From Oasisia sp. SBJ-2009 (taxonomy: Eukaryota > Annelida > Polychaeta > Sabellida > Siboglinidae): DNA of 64,000 nucleotides. Below are positions 1 to 49,633 of the stretch, in pieces. The stretch's first letter is position 1, and every line of letters starts with the position of its first letter. The notes beneath the pieces are model-generated. The model saw only the letters and a program-made list of their open reading frames with translations. It made no database searches and had not been told where the DNA came from. The position numbers were made by a program, and so were the translations under genes. The stretch spans positions 31,054,687-31,118,686 of the forward strand of contig OZ024858.1 of NCBI GenBank assembly GCA_964017155.1, written 5' to 3'.

Positions 1-332
1 GTTCCTGTTACGATCAGGTGGAGCTTGTTACAAGGTCCAGTAATAATAATTTTCTATTCAGTCTGCTGGTGTGTTTCGATCGTTTCAAGGTTCTGTGTGC
101 AGGTGTTGTCCTTAGCTAACAAAAAATACTCCTATGCGTTGGGATCGGGGAGCTTGGGGGCTAAGCGCCCCCAATAGAGAGACTGGGGGATTGCAGATAC
201 TGAGAGAAGTGGTGCAATTAAAAGTTTTTCTGAGAGCGAGAATGTTGTTACATTCTCAGTTGGGGTCCAATGGATGTATTGGTGGGTCTCAAGAGCGGGA
301 CAGTTGATCTGACTGATTCAAGAACGGGCGGA
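1..332. other. Intergenic, no feature seen
   Basis: Unique-looking sequence before the first minisatellite. No open frame with recognisable protein similarity and no RNA gene was seen. Confidence 0.5.
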
Positions 333-970
333 ACCGGAAAAGACAGAGCAGAGCGACACCGGAAGAGACGCAGCGACACCGGAAGAGACATAGTGACACC
401 GTAAGAGACGCAGCGACACCGGAAGAGACAGAGCGACACCGGAAGAGACAGAGCGACACCGGAAGAGACAGAGCAACACCGGAAGAGACAGAGTGACACC
501 GGAAGAGACAATGCGACACCGGAAGAGACGCAGCGACACCGGAAGAGACAGAGTGACACCAGAAGAGACAGAGCGACACCGGAAGAGACAGAGCGACACC
601 GGAAGAGACAGAGTGACACCAGAAGAGACAGAGCGACACCGGAAGAGACAGAGTGACACCGGAAGAGACAGAGTGACACCAGAAGAGACAGAGTGACACC
701 GGAAGAGACAGAGTGACACCGGAAGAGACAGAGTGACACCGGAAGAGACAGAGCGACACCGGAAGAGACAGAGCGACACCGGAAGAGACAGAGCGACACC
801 GGAAGAGACAGAGCAATACCGGAAGAGACAGAGTGACACCGGAAGAGACGCAGCGACACCCGAAGAGACAGAGTGACACCAGAAGATACGGAGCGACACC
901 GGAAGAGACAGAGCGACACCGGAAGAGACAGAGCGACACCGGAAGAGACAGAGCGACACCGGAAGAGATA
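333..970. repeat. 20-bp minisatellite, about 31 units
   Basis: A head-to-tail array of a 20-bp unit with the core GACACCGGAAGAGACAGAG followed by C or T. Because 20 is not a multiple of 3 and the unit lacks stops, several overlapping long frames open on both strands, giving 20-residue periodic peptides; these are artefacts of the repeat and not genes. The main unit-to-unit difference is GAGCGACACC versus GAGTGACACC, a C-to-T change at a CpG. The ends are more diverged than the middle. Confidence 0.95.
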
Positions 971-2217
971 ATGGCACTGAAGCTCGAGCTCAGCCCATCC
1001 AATATCAATTTCATTCCAACGTCGGTGTCACTTCATATTTCGTGGCTATAGAAACACTTAATTCGCTTCTTGTCATCCACTTCACTAAATCTCGGATACA
1101 TTTATAGTCACTACATAACGTTATTTGGCATTATATGCAGTGAGGAATGATCGTGAATGGGAACTTTTAACGACGGCTAAACACATAGAGCAGAGCTACG
1201 TGTAGCAGAGTGCCAACCGCCGGGCCTAGTATCGGTGCCATTCGCAGTGCAGCACGTGGCCTTTTGTCGTTATACTTAATCAAATTATATAATACTACAC
1301 CACGGGCAGCGCGTACTACCATCGAGGCAGGTCTACAGTGATCAATCTCACACACGTCTACGGCATTATACCGTATCGTGTTGCCCTCTTACACACCTGA
1401 CGGACCTCAATGAATATCAAATGACGCGTCATTCATTGGCCTGCCTCTGTTCTGACTCCCCTTGTTCTCTGGGCAGCGACGAGGCCAGGTGCAGCATTTT
1501 CATACGGGTCCGATAAGTTACAGAGGCATCTTTGCGATGTATCCAAGGATATAAATGTTGGTCGTAAAATCTGGACACTCTCTTATGATATTTGGGAAAG
1601 TTAAATAATATAATGTTCACAACTACGAAACGTCGTGCATTGCATTCAAGCAATCCCAACAAATGTTTTCTCCAGTTTTTCACAATCACTCATACACAAA
1701 ATGCAAAGTAAACTGTAAAAACGAATCTAGACTTTGACTGACGAACGTGCTTCTAAACCAAAGAAATTCAGATCCAGAATGTCCCCGTCGATCTGAATCT
1801 ATGTGAGTTGCCCACCAGCCCGAAAACGCACAGGTAGGTAGAGGATTATAGCTTTGAGTTATGTTGCCAGCCAGCAACGTGAAACGAATAGCACTGCCAC
1901 TTTGTCATATGATATCATGGACAAGAACATTTACGTATATGCAGTATTTACCCATTCATAACTTGTGTTTTCTTTTTCCCATCTTTGTATTTTATTTGTA
2001 CATTTGGCGCATCAGTATTTACTTTTTAGATTGTTTTAGTCAACTAAATATAGATGAACCATAACTGTTCTGCAACTCTTCCCCGCATCGGGTCTCCCTG
2101 CCTACTATCATTCACATGACCCTCTATCTGCAGACGCTTTTCTTCAGCACATCAAATCTCTATAATATGTATTTCCTACCCACCCGCTCTCCTGCTCTCC
2201 TGTTGTCTCACTTTCTC
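971..2217. other. Intergenic, no gene seen
   Basis: Only short frames without recognisable similarity on either strand. No RNA gene or repeat identified. Confidence 0.5.
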
Positions 2218-2560
2218 GCTCTCTCGCTACCTCCCTTCCTCGCTCCGCCCGTCCGTCCGTCCGTCCGTCCGTCCGTCCGTCCGTGCCACCCACCCACCCA
2301 CCCACCCTCCCTCCCTCCCTCCCTCCCTCCCTCCCTCCCTCCCTCCCTCCCTCCCTCCCTCCCTCCCTCCCTCCCTCCCTCCCTCCCTCCCTCCCTCCCT
2401 CCCTCCCTCCCTACCTCCCTACCTCCCTCCCTCCCTCCCTCCATCCACCCATCCATCCATCCATCCACCCACCCACCCACCCACCCTCCCTCCCTCCCTC
2501 CCTCCATCCATCCATCCATCCACCCATCCATCCATCCACCCCTCTCTCTTTCTCATTCTC
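2218..2560. repeat. Pyrimidine-rich tetranucleotide tract
   Basis: Consecutive blocks of related tetranucleotides: (GTCC)n near 2247-2284, (CACC)n near 2286-2304, (CTCC)n near 2305-2440, then alternating (CATC)n, (CACC)n and (CTCC)n to about 2540. Each block differs from the next by one base. One strand is almost pure pyrimidine, so triplex or slippage structures are possible. Long proline/serine or glycine/arginine frames across it are repeat artefacts. Confidence 0.95.
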
Positions 2561-4979
2561 TCTTTCTTATTGTCATTATCTCTCTCTTTCGCCGTTTGCC
2601 TCCCTCCTTCCACCCCCCCCCCCTCTCTCCATATGCCTCTCTTCGACGCTATAACGAAGAGAATTAGCCTTTTTTTCTTTACAAAAAACATGCAATCGTG
2701 GAACTTGCACGTGTTAACCGACACTTTCTCGCTAGCCGAGACTCCAAATCACTTATTGCCTACTGTGAACGTGGCTTACACCGTGAGTATATCCCAGCTA
2801 ATGGGTCATCACGCACTGCCTGCGTTGGACCCAAACAAAAGTCGCCCGGTCGAAATCGATGCATTCACTGCAGCATTAAATCAAATAACTCCGGTGAGTT
2901 CTGAACCCATTTGCAATTGCACTATTCATTGAATACAAACAGTGCGTGAACAACACTTAGAGAATATCGACAGCTTAGTTAGGCCTACCATCGGCTCAAT
3001 CCGGATTAGAACCCTAACACACGTCTTCACGCTAAGCGGAAATCTACAAAACGATGAAGGCTATGTAATGACTAGTTATTTGACAACCAAATGGCACATA
3101 CACATTCGTATTTTATTCATATGACATAACAATACACGTGTCTGCAACGTATTATTTGTCACGTTGATGTGAACTAGAATGCCGTGTATTATACAGAAAT
3201 ACTGATTTCTATGTCTGTTGAAACCAATGCATAGAAACAGCACCCGACAAAGGTAGACCAACGTGACTTGCTTTCTATATAGCCACTACTGCGTCATACG
3301 CGTTGATCTCTGCAGAGATTAGTTGTCACATACAATACAGCGCCTTGTGGTTCTCGTGTACCATCTCACCTCTCGCGTGGCCGTTCTTTGGCCTTGGTTA
3401 GACACGGCGACATGTGGCTGGCCTGTATGAAAGGCCGCCTGCAGTGATTGCTGTTTTAGAATGCCCACTGTTTGTCCTACAGCTATCTGTCAAAAAGCGT
3501 GCATTGCACACCGAATTTATTGGGATTATTATCGGCAGGAAATAATTCCACTATCAATTTTGGGGAAACGTGTAAACGCATTTCTCGTCCATGAAGTAAA
3601 AATCAGGTGTCTGGCTTCTTTGGGCAAATTTTTTTCATCCTATCGGGTGTAACATTATGTGATTTTGAAAGCTCCTCTTATTTTCGTGGACTCGTTGGAC
3701 TAATTTGCAGTTATTAATTAGTGGAATATGTTTTGGATAAATGTTTATTTATAACAAGTTAAATGTTAAAGTATATCAGTAAACCGTGATTGGACACATA
3801 TAATGTTTCCCGTCGACATTTTGTTAATAGAACAGTGCGTTCATTGTTGGACCCATCTGTATTTGTTCCGCGTATATCTATTATGTAGTTGATATGGTGA
3901 AATTGTAATGACAATTTCGTCACCATATTAATATTGAAGCCATTAAATAAGATTGTCGTCCAAGAAAACATGGGCACATGTCATGTGACCAAAGACGTCA
4001 ATCTGTTAATGGAGAAACGTTGTTCTGCCAATATATTAGTCGTATCAATAAAATACTGTAATAGTCCTCGTGTGATTTTGAAAATGTGGTGGTGTATAAG
4101 CGCATCTTACGATGTGGTCTTTGTGGGTATGGTCTTTCAGTTCTTCGGAGAAATATGTAGCACGCTGTGACGTGACGCACTTATAAGTGGATAAATGTTT
4201 TCCAATATAGACTATGTATGTGTACACCTAACAAACCTCACAGCTGTGAATATAAATGTCACCAGTCAGTAGTAATTATACTAGCTATATATACTCTCGG
4301 GTATTCATTTGTTACACTACAGAAACCCACGTTATAGTCGCTTGTTTGGACACAGCGTGGTGTTTGATTTGATGTGCAGCTAATTGCAAAACGATTGGCT
4401 ACCATCGTAAGAGATACGGAATATTCTTGGAACATATCGACATAAATAAATAGCTTAATTTCTATTGTGTAAAAATATCATGAAATGAACCTGGGGTGAA
4501 TCACAGCGGGAACGCGAAACACGACTATATTATGTGGAATATGGGACAGAACAATTTGAAATAAAATGATACTATTCTTTTCTGGAGAAAAAGTGGTCGT
4601 CAAGGATGGTTGTTGTTGGAATAAATATATACGGTCAGGAGTATTTTAATGGACTGTAAGCTCAGTTAGCAATGGACGTTTGACAATAGCTGCTGAACAA
4701 TAAGCAGGTAGTAATAATTACAAATGTGTTAACACTACAGTAACTGTAACGTCCGATCAACTAGCTAATTGCTGTGGGTCCCTGTTTATTTCTCAACAAT
4801 TATTTAATTGTTTAATATTTTATAGAATCCTCTGTTAGATGTACTCAGTCTCCTATCCATATACACAGAAGTAGTTTGAAAATATATTTCTGTTCTGTTA
4901 TAAGGCGCGTTACAACTAATAAAATCTCTGCAGTAGCAAACATTACGTATTTAAAGATATGTGATAACATCGAACGATG
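2561..4979. other. Intergenic, no gene seen
   Basis: About 2.4 kb of mostly AT-rich sequence. Frames of 60-120 codons occur but none resembles a known family or shows splice sites with consistent phase. Confidence 0.45.
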
Positions 4980-5480
4980 TGAGTATTGGCGACGTAAAGG
5001 CACAACAACAACACCGGGACACGGCTCTGTGGCTGCCACGGGAAGACACCGACCAGTCGAACCAACAAACTCGACGTCCTCCGTGTCTCATCCGTGGCAC
5101 GCGCCCGGACGTTGGGTCGGATGATCAATAGGGTACCTACCTTGTCAGTGGTTAACACTCCGTTGTTTGTTGCACTTTTGTCGGACTTGGTAAATAAGTG
5201 CGATGGCTCGGCGAAGGTGCTAGCCGCGCTAGTGTAAACTTACGACGGGGCGACTCTGTGTACTTTCCGGTGCGAGTACAATAGCGAGCCTCGATGTGAC
5301 GTTTCCATGCTACGGACACACGCCGTGGCCTGTCGCAGTCGCTTGGGCAGCCGTGCGTGACTGCTCCGTGCGCCTCGCTCGTTTGCTCGCTCACTCGACG
5401 CCGTCAGACTGTGCGATAATGCGGCTTGGGCAGTCGGTTGAGTTCCGCGAAGACGGTGGGGTGGTGGAGGGGGTTAAGGA
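4980..5480 (-). promoter_or_regulatory. CpG-rich block with a minus-strand donor-like site
   Basis: This block is visibly richer in G+C and CpG than its AT-rich flanks. Near its left side the minus strand reads CACTGACAAG followed by gtaggt, with the exon edge at 5141, which looks like a good 5' splice site. That would fit a 5' untranslated first exon of a minus-strand gene lying left of the window. No coding sequence is convincing. It could also be a chance GC-rich patch. Confidence 0.25.
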
Positions 5481-5540
5481 TATTGTTGTGACGCATGTCT
5501 CGGTGTGTAATGTGTATCGGTGGGGGAGGGGAGTGCGTGA

Positions 5541-5652
5541 GTGAATGTGGTGTGTGTGAGTGTGTGCGCGTGTATGCGTGTGTGTGCGTATGTTCGTGCG
5601 AGTGTTTGTGTGATGCTATGTAGTGTGTGCGTGGTGGTGGTGTGTTTGTGTA

Positions 5653-5688
<36 letters not shown>

Positions 5689-5735
5689 GGGCGCGCGTGT
5701 GTGTGCGTGTATGTGTGTGCGTATGTGTGCGTTGT
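5541..5735. repeat. (TG)n-rich tract
   Basis: Imperfect TG/GTGC repeats, with a purer run near 5656-5688. Cysteine/valine-rich frames here are artefacts of the repeat. Confidence 0.9.
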
Positions 5736-5761
5736 TTCATCCAAACAATTTTCGTACGAGA

Positions 5762-6063
<302 letters not shown>

Positions 6064-7718
6064 CCTATGGAACCATTATAACAAATTAATGTGAATTTGT
6101 ATTCAAATCCTGTCCACAACCCTCGAGTTTGGCTGGAGACATATCTCATTAGTCAAACACTGCCACAAATCCACCGTATAAGCCTATCATTACTCCCATA
6201 CACTGACGCCATAAGCCACCTAACAGCAGCGTCGGTAATCATCGTCACAATCTGCTGCTGTCCCACAATACTTCCGTGTGAGAAAAGCAACACCGTTGGT
6301 ATCGAGCACAGCGCGTTCTGATCTGCACTGACTTGAGTGAACACACAGAGAAGATGCACCGATATGGTCCGCCATTGTGACCCGCCTGCGTTGGTTTGTG
6401 GCGAGCTGGTCTGTCGCATTCTTTCGCACGGCCAACCTGATACGTTTTATTATTGTTAGATTAGCGCCAACGTCGACTTGAATTAAGTTCGGCATGCATT
6501 AATTACAAAACGGGCTTTATGCAATAGCACTAAGCTGGTGACACGTTCTTATGTCAAATGCAATCATAATTTTTATTACACGATTAGCTATCACGAATGG
6601 TAACAATTACAATATATCAGATTGTTTGTGTGACAAAGCAGTCGTTTTAATAACCGCTTGGGTCGGCAACATGAACGCGGAGAGATCGTGACCTCGTAAG
6701 CGACTGCGCCAGCGGAGTGACCGCTGTAGGGAGGCAACTAGACTTACCCATACTTAGTTTCCAACATAGTTTTCATTACCAATTCCATCTTTACTTATAA
6801 TCCTGGTCAATACAATACATTTGACCTTTTTTTAATAAAATGAATAGAGAAACACATAATAACTTTCATCTTCACTGCCGTTGTGAGAACACAACAGTTT
6901 ACATAGGTTGGTTCGTGTAACCTTTCTCGATTGCCTACTACAGAGAGCGTGATATGATAATCATCTATGCATTGCAAAGATGTATTATAGGCCTATACAT
7001 GTCCCCCTTCATAAATACTCTGCTGCGATAACTGCGCAGTTACGAAGTAGTATGCGAATCTAGCAAGACTATTTTGCTCTGTGTTAATTTACTTTTTATG
7101 CACTAATTCCTACAATCTCTTTATTCACACGGCCACGCATTACCTGCCCATACACTGATTAATGTATTCTCAATCATAGCAATTGAAGTCGAGGGAAAAT
7201 TAATTGCCAATGTCACAATGAAGACATTTAATCAAGTTGTACATTATGTATAAGTATTTACTGTTTTCCTGTAATTACGCTGCTCCAGAAGCCAGTCACG
7301 TTGCAATTGATAATTGTTTACATGATCCCTAAGGACACGTCTACCTATCCCACAGGCACTGTGCCACTAGTTGTGCAACGTAAACATGTGACATAAGTGT
7401 CGAGAACGCTCTGGGATATATTTTAATTTGAATCATTGCATTGCAACCGGCAAGTACTCCGCCAACTGTAAACGCCGAGGTGGCAGTGCGAACACAGCTG
7501 CGATACTAGTGCGTAGCAACCCGAGGAAAACGTTTTAAAACATCGTTATCTTTGCCCTCTCAGTACGTCAAGCCAAAAAGAATCCTCAAAAGAAGGAAGT
7601 AAATGAACTGACTACTACTCTGTCACAACTGAGTCCACAGGCAACAGTAACAAACACATACACAGTATATAGTTACGTGTACACATGAATGCATGTATGT
7701 GTATATACATAATATATA
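6064..7718. other. Intergenic, no gene seen
   Basis: AT-rich sequence. Minus-strand frames near 6150-6495 exist but show no family resemblance and no splice context. Confidence 0.45.
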
Positions 7719-7933
7719 CAGTACCGGCAAAACGTCATGGAAACAGCAAGAAATTTTTTTCATGTTTCATATTGAAATATTTACAAAACTATTAATTTAT
7801 TGTTTATTGTTAACAGCATAGTCAGGAATGGTGGCTGTATCATCACATCAAGAAATAATTTACATATATGCAAATGTATATAAAATGAAAAATGTCAGTG
7901 TCTTGCTGTTCCCATGACTTTTTACCGGTACTG
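7719..7933. mobile_element. Mariner-like MITE, 215 bp
   Basis: Terminal inverted repeats of about 31 bp: the left end starts CAGTACCGGCAAAACGTCAT and the right end is the complement of CAGTACCGGTAAAAAGTCAT. The ends start with CAGT and the left flank is TA, as in Tc1/mariner elements; the right flank is TG, possibly a decayed TA. The 215-bp interior is AT-rich and noncoding. This is a non-autonomous miniature element; the superfamily assignment is inferred from ends only. Confidence 0.8.
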
Positions 7934-8204
7934 TGCATACATACATACTTATTTACATGCATACACGCATGCATACACGCATACGTACATACACACGCCC
8001 GTAAATATATATTATATACAATATATACAATACATAGTTCGCCGTTTTTAAAGGTTTATGTAATTAAGCGGCACAGAATGTGTGTGCGTGTATGTGCATG
8101 TGTGCGAGCGCGTGAGAGTGTGTGTATGTAGCGTGCACTTTGAGTGAGCGTAGTACCAGACGAAACTCATCACTCACGTAAACAAAGACGGAAAAGTTAC
8201 TGGT

Positions 8205-8210
8205 TTTATT
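8205..8210 (-). terminator. Candidate polyadenylation signal AATAAA
   Basis: Canonical hexamer on the minus strand with T/GT-rich sequence downstream. It is the nearest clear signal after the ZASP-like stop codon. Confidence 0.35.
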
Positions 8211-10015
8211 GCAAGAGTTTAAACAATACATATGAGTGAGGTTGTCGTCTTGGAACAGAGGAACCTTTCAACATATAAACAAATAAATCAATAAATAAAC
8301 AATAGAGAATCTTTCACGTGCTGAAACAGATCGTACAACAGTGGAACAACAAACAATCCATACAAAAGGCACGACACCAATAACATAACAATACAGTCTG
8401 GGAACCGCCAGGCGTGCGTGACACGTGTACAACAATATGTATATGTACAGATATAAAACGAACAACAAAGATACTTGTTAACTTTAACGTTCAAATAAAC
8501 CTTATTTGATTTCTCTTACTATGTTTCTAGGAAGATTAAATAATTAAATATTATCAACGTGTTATATAAAATCCCCTTATAAAAAAACACCAAAATGCAT
8601 TACAGAAATATGTAAAGTGGTACAAGAAACAAAACAATTATTCGTAACTACCCAGTTTCTGGACATGACCAGAAACCAGAAACCACAAGTCTGACGACGT
8701 CATTGTCCTTACTATGCTCAACGAAGAAAGTTGATGATGTTTTCGCAAACAGTCTTAACCAATCATCTGTACTGGACATTTTTTAACAAATCATTCCAAA
8801 GCATTTGGAAAATGTAAATAGTAATCTACAGACAATACATTACTAAACACCTACACCAATTAAACGCCAAATAAACACAAAAAATACAATAAGAAAACAT
8901 ATATCTGCAGAGTCTAAAAATCACGATTGTGTGTGTAATAAGAAGAGAGAGATTCTCAAGGTTTTAAATCTCTTCTATCCTCCTAATATGTAAGCGTTTC
9001 TATGATCTTTTGCAAATGTTACTCTTAATTGTAATCAACATAGTTAAGTACTATTACCGTTTGTTCTGTCTTCTGCGATTAAACCATTATTTAGATAACA
9101 TAATGTATTCACAAGTATGCCTTACAATTTGTGTACATTAACTGTTTACAAATTCAGTAGACACGCAGTGAAGACGCATGCAACGCAACAAACCGTTTTA
9201 AAAGCACGCAAACACAGGCAAATCAGCATACAATTGGAGCATATCGAAGCATCACATAGTCCGCGGGTGAAAACGAAATAAATTCAAACTGCAACTAACA
9301 GTCGTTTATATACACACCATTCGTCATCAAAATTGAGAATGTTGAGAGAAAATGGAGGTTGAACAATAACTGAATGACACAAGAAATACCGAGCTGAAGT
9401 AGTGAGATACCTCGGCGATAACAATGAAGTACAACGTGGAAAACAAAACATATATAATCAATGCCGACCTGCACGGGTGGGTTAGTCGAAACATGAGATT
9501 CGTGAGTGAAGTGAAACGGTTCAGACGAATTATCACAATAAAGAGTCGCTGGCTTCAGACACATGGTGTCCTCCGGTTGACTGCCTCCGAGATACAGAGG
9601 TAACGAGTGATGGCAAGTCTAGTGGACAAGTAGCAAGGACATCATTTCTTTTGACGCAAATCTATGTGAGATGATCCCCCTAAAAGAACAATAATAATCA
9701 TATGCATTTGCGTAAGCTCACGCACACACGAATGCATGTGTGCAGTGCACACACACACATACACGCACATATGCACACGCGCACACGTTAAATGAACAAG
9801 TGATGACAAATAGTAACCAATGTCTTAAATACAATAACACGATATCAGTTTCCAAGATGCCAACAATATCTTCAATTACAATCGACCAAATGTGAACGTC
9901 AATACGTCATAGGGCCCGGCAAGAGATCCAAGGAAAGACAGTAGAGTGAGTCGTATAGTAACTAACCTGCTTCGAAAGGTTGCTGGCGCGGTGCTGGAGG
10001 TCTCTCGTCCGTGGC
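8205..10015 (-). other. Candidate 3' UTR of the ZASP-like gene
   Basis: AT-rich sequence downstream of the proposed stop codon at 10016-10018 on the minus strand. The first clear AATAAA on that strand lies at 8205-8210 and is followed by T- and GT-rich sequence, as expected at a cleavage site. This would give a 3' UTR of about 1.8 kb. Transcript data could easily place the end elsewhere. Confidence 0.35.
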
Positions 10016-45106
<35,091 letters not shown>

Positions 45107-45500
45107 CGTGACGACTGGTCCAGTAGCCGGCTCGGTCGCAGGCACGGTGTGATCTAGCGGCTCGCGTGAGATCGACTCGTTAATTGGCACTGACCCGTTT
45201 TGATCCGGGCCGGTAGGAACAGCTGAAATGTTGCGCGCGGGCGGCCGGCGTGAAGGCGACACTCTCCGGCGGAATGTAGCGCGCTACAGGTGTCTGCCAC
45301 AGAGACGGAGGCACGCGTGTTGAGCGCGCGCACCCAGGCGTGTCGAAGACTCCGTCAGACGGCGTCGGCGGGCGACTGAGTGCAGATCCACGCCGCCGCA
45401 AAACGTGCTGTCACCCTCGTGGTGTGTAATCGCTGTCAAACGCCGTTTATTACCCCGCGACTGACTGCGATTCGCGGGTCGAGGCGCTTTGAAGGCGAAT
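45107..45500 (-). promoter_or_regulatory. CpG-rich 5' region of the ZASP-like gene
   Basis: GC- and CpG-rich sequence immediately upstream of the exon 1A start codon, in sharp contrast to AT-rich flanks. It probably holds the 5' UTR and a CpG-type promoter. No TATA box was identified. Long frames on both strands reflect the low stop-codon density of GC-rich DNA. Confidence 0.55.
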
Positions 45501-46229
45501 ACGAATACCAGAGGCGACGCCTGCTGATTAGAATGCAAGTTAGAGTGATGCTGCGCTTTTCATAAATCTAACTATACTATAATTTATTATAGTCGTTTAA
45601 CAACTGTACCTACACCTGTTGGTGGAGAACGTCTTAATTTCAATCAGGATTCAATATACGTACACATCTATAGCTTCTATCCTCTGTTCGTGAAGCGAGG
45701 TCAGTATTATACGTACTGATCGATTGAGTTTGTACCGAGTCGAAGGTTTTCTCGTAGGCGACAAACGCGACGCAGAGTGGAATATTATATAATTTATTAT
45801 TATATTCTCGGCACTTCTCCTTCGGTTGGTATTACAACGTCGATGCATATAATGCATATATTATTGTCTGTCATAGAGTATCTGCTTCTGAATCATGCTT
45901 GCTCTCGTGGCTGGATTTCGTTATTAGTACCTTTGTGAGTCTTACATTTAAGGAGGTTTGTTATAGATGGTATATGTATATATATATATATATATACAAC
46001 AGTCGGTCTCGATTCTTGAAGATTTGATGTCATTCTCGCTTTCCTTCTTAAAATGAAGATATCGCTATCTTAGCGTTCTTTCATGCTGTGAGTATTCGGT
46101 TTGTTTTAGTCTCCGAGTTGGTATCTTCTGTTTTAAATGTCTCGATGTTCACACGGTCGTTTCCACAGCCACGAAAACAAGCAGAATTCAGAAGCAGATC
46201 TATTCTCAACGATATACTAAATCCATGTC
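45501..46229. other. Intergenic, no gene seen
   Basis: AT-rich sequence with a short AT run near 45977-45997. No gene was seen. Confidence 0.45.
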
Positions 46230-47400
<1,171 letters not shown>

Positions 47401-47464
47401 CGCAAGATAGGCAGATGTGTAAGCAGCATACTGAGGCATTTGCCGATACTGATGCTGATGCTGA

Positions 47465-47468
<4 letters not shown>

Positions 47469-47510
<42 letters not shown>

Positions 47511-47590
47511 GCGTGTGCGTGTGCGTGTGCGTGTGCGTGTGCGTGTGCGTGTGCGTGTGCGTGTGCGTGTGCGTGTGCGTGTGTGTGTGT
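47469..47590. repeat. (TG)n-(GTGCGT)n microsatellite
   Basis: A TG run followed by a hexanucleotide array, at the right edge of the decayed RTE-type LINE. Confidence 0.96.
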
Positions 47591-48069
47591 ATTTCATTTT
47601 TTTTTAATAGTACTATGTAACTGAAGCGCTATGTAACATGAAATGTATATTGCATTTTGAAAATAGAGAATAAAGTTATACAAAAAGTAAAAATGAAAAT
47701 TAACAACGAGTAATTGTCATTTCTATTTATTTTGTGTATGATATGTTTCAGTAAAATGCATTGTAGCACATACATATTTAAAATATTCATAATAAGTTTA
47801 AACTAGCTTGCACGTAAAGACGAAATGTTAAATAATACTAAATAGATAATTAGATAAAGCTTCTAACAATCCTAGTTCATAAGCTAAGCTTATCAGCAAT
47901 ATATAGATAAAATAATAAATAAATAATAAAATATATTAATAATTTAATAATAATATAAGAATAAATTGGCTAAACTATAACTACAGTTAAAATAAATTCA
48001 TTATAAAATACCCTACAAGTAGTTTACAAATGCGGCCTTAAAAAGATGGGTTTTTAAGTTGGACTTATG
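47591..48069. other. AT-rich intergenic segment
   Basis: Very AT-rich with many AATAAT-like stretches. No gene was seen. Part of it may belong to one of the flanking LINEs. Confidence 0.45.
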
Positions 48070-48460
48070 AAAACGATGACTACAGACGAAAACAACGGCG
48101 ACAACTGGCATCATCTTATCTGGTGATTTCAACCATCTTCCAGAACGATACCTAAAAACCCACTACAGGCTGAAGCAGATTGTGACTGTTCGTACACGAG
48201 GTGATGCCACTTTGGATAAGATTTATACCAATATGGACAAACTTTATGGACAGCCACACACCAGTTGTCCTGTCGGAAATGCAGATCACAACGTCGTCAT
48301 TTGTGAACCGCTCGTTGATCTGAAATTCATATCTGGACATCGACAAATTGTGACAACAAAGGTAATGGGGCAAAATGAGCGAGTCATGTTTGCATCAGAC
48401 TTAAAGAAAATCAAATGGGAAGACCTTTACCATCTACCATCATGCGAAGAACAATTGTAA

Positions 48461-49633
48461 ATGTTTACGTCCAACATAAATAAACTGATGGATAAACATT
48501 TCCCAACAAAGACAGTGGTAAGACACACAACGAACAAACCATGGGTGTCGGACAGATTCCGAGACCTAATTCGTCGGCGTCAACATGCATGGAAGGCAGG
48601 TGACCAAGCGTTGTACCATCTTTACAGAAACAAGGTAAACCGTCTAAGCAAGTCATTGAAAAAAAATTACTATGATAAACACATCAACGGATTAAAGACA
48701 TCCAATCCACGCAATTGGTGGAAGGGTATGAAAGAACTGCTTGAATGTCAACAAACCAGCAGTGACCCCCCTTTGCTTCACCTCGCCAATCAAGTGTGTG
48801 ACGGTAATCTTCTGGAACTAAGTCAACGAATAAACAATTTCTTTAAATCAGTGAGTGATCACCTACCTGCCCTGAGTGCTGACAATGACTACCTTCAGCT
48901 TGAAATACCATGTGTGCCGTCTAAATATGTCATCCCAGTTGAGAAAGTGGAAAAGCAATTACGCAAATTAGACACGAGTAAAGCTCCGGGTCCGGACTCT
49001 ATACCAAGCTGGGTCCTCAAAGAGTTCTCTGAATTGCTTGCCGGCCCAGTTGCCGCAATCTACAACAGCTCACTTCGAGAGGGGCATGTTCCACGTATCT
49101 GGCGTGCTGCATACGTCAGCCCCCTTCCGAAAAAGAAACCGCCAGAACATGTCGAAACTGACCTTAGACCAATCTCTTTGACTGCTGTGCTCTGTAAACA
49201 AATGGAAGAGTTCGTTGTTAAATGGGTCTGGGACATCGTTCAAGACAGAGTTGACCCAAACCAATACGGCTCCGTAAAGAAGTCATCCACTACTCATGCC
49301 CTTGTTGACCTGTTACATCAGTGTTATACAAGCACAGATGCATCGAAACAGTATGCCAGGATACTACTGCTTGACTTCTCTAAGGCATTTGACCTAATCA
49401 ATCATGACATTCTTCTTCAAAAACTTGCAAGTTTTGGCCTCCCGAATATTTTAATGAAGTGGATCGCCAGTTTCCTTACCGAAAGAACCCAACAAGTTAA
49501 GCTGTGCAACACACAATCCGACTGGAATTACATCCATGGAGGAGTGCCACAAGGCACAAAGCTAGGCCCGGTACTTTTCGTCCTCATGATAAATGATCTA
49601 CAAAACAAAGTGCGACTCCTACAAATATGTTGA
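48461..49633 (+). pseudogene. LINE reverse transcriptase, main open part
   Basis: 390 codons with the N-terminal part of the reverse transcriptase domain up to GGVPQGTKLGPVLF and INDL. The frame is the same as the endonuclease fragment upstream, separated by a single TAA at 48458-48460. It ends early because of a frameshift just before the YVDD motif, which lies in another frame at 49593-50072. It is not a host gene. Confidence 0.85.

Noticed and set aside
248..1014. Overlapping minus-strand frames with a 20-residue period
   Set aside because: All three frames are open because the 20-bp unit lacks stops; no non-repeat coding sequence flanks it.
45180..45565. Several overlapping frames in the GC-rich 5' region
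   Set aside because: GC-rich DNA has few stops. No similarity or splice context apart from exon 1A itself, and the upstream start in the exon 1A frame is GTG, not ATG.
48152..48656. Minus-strand frames opposite the LINE
   Set aside because: Shadows of the LINE coding frame on the other strand.
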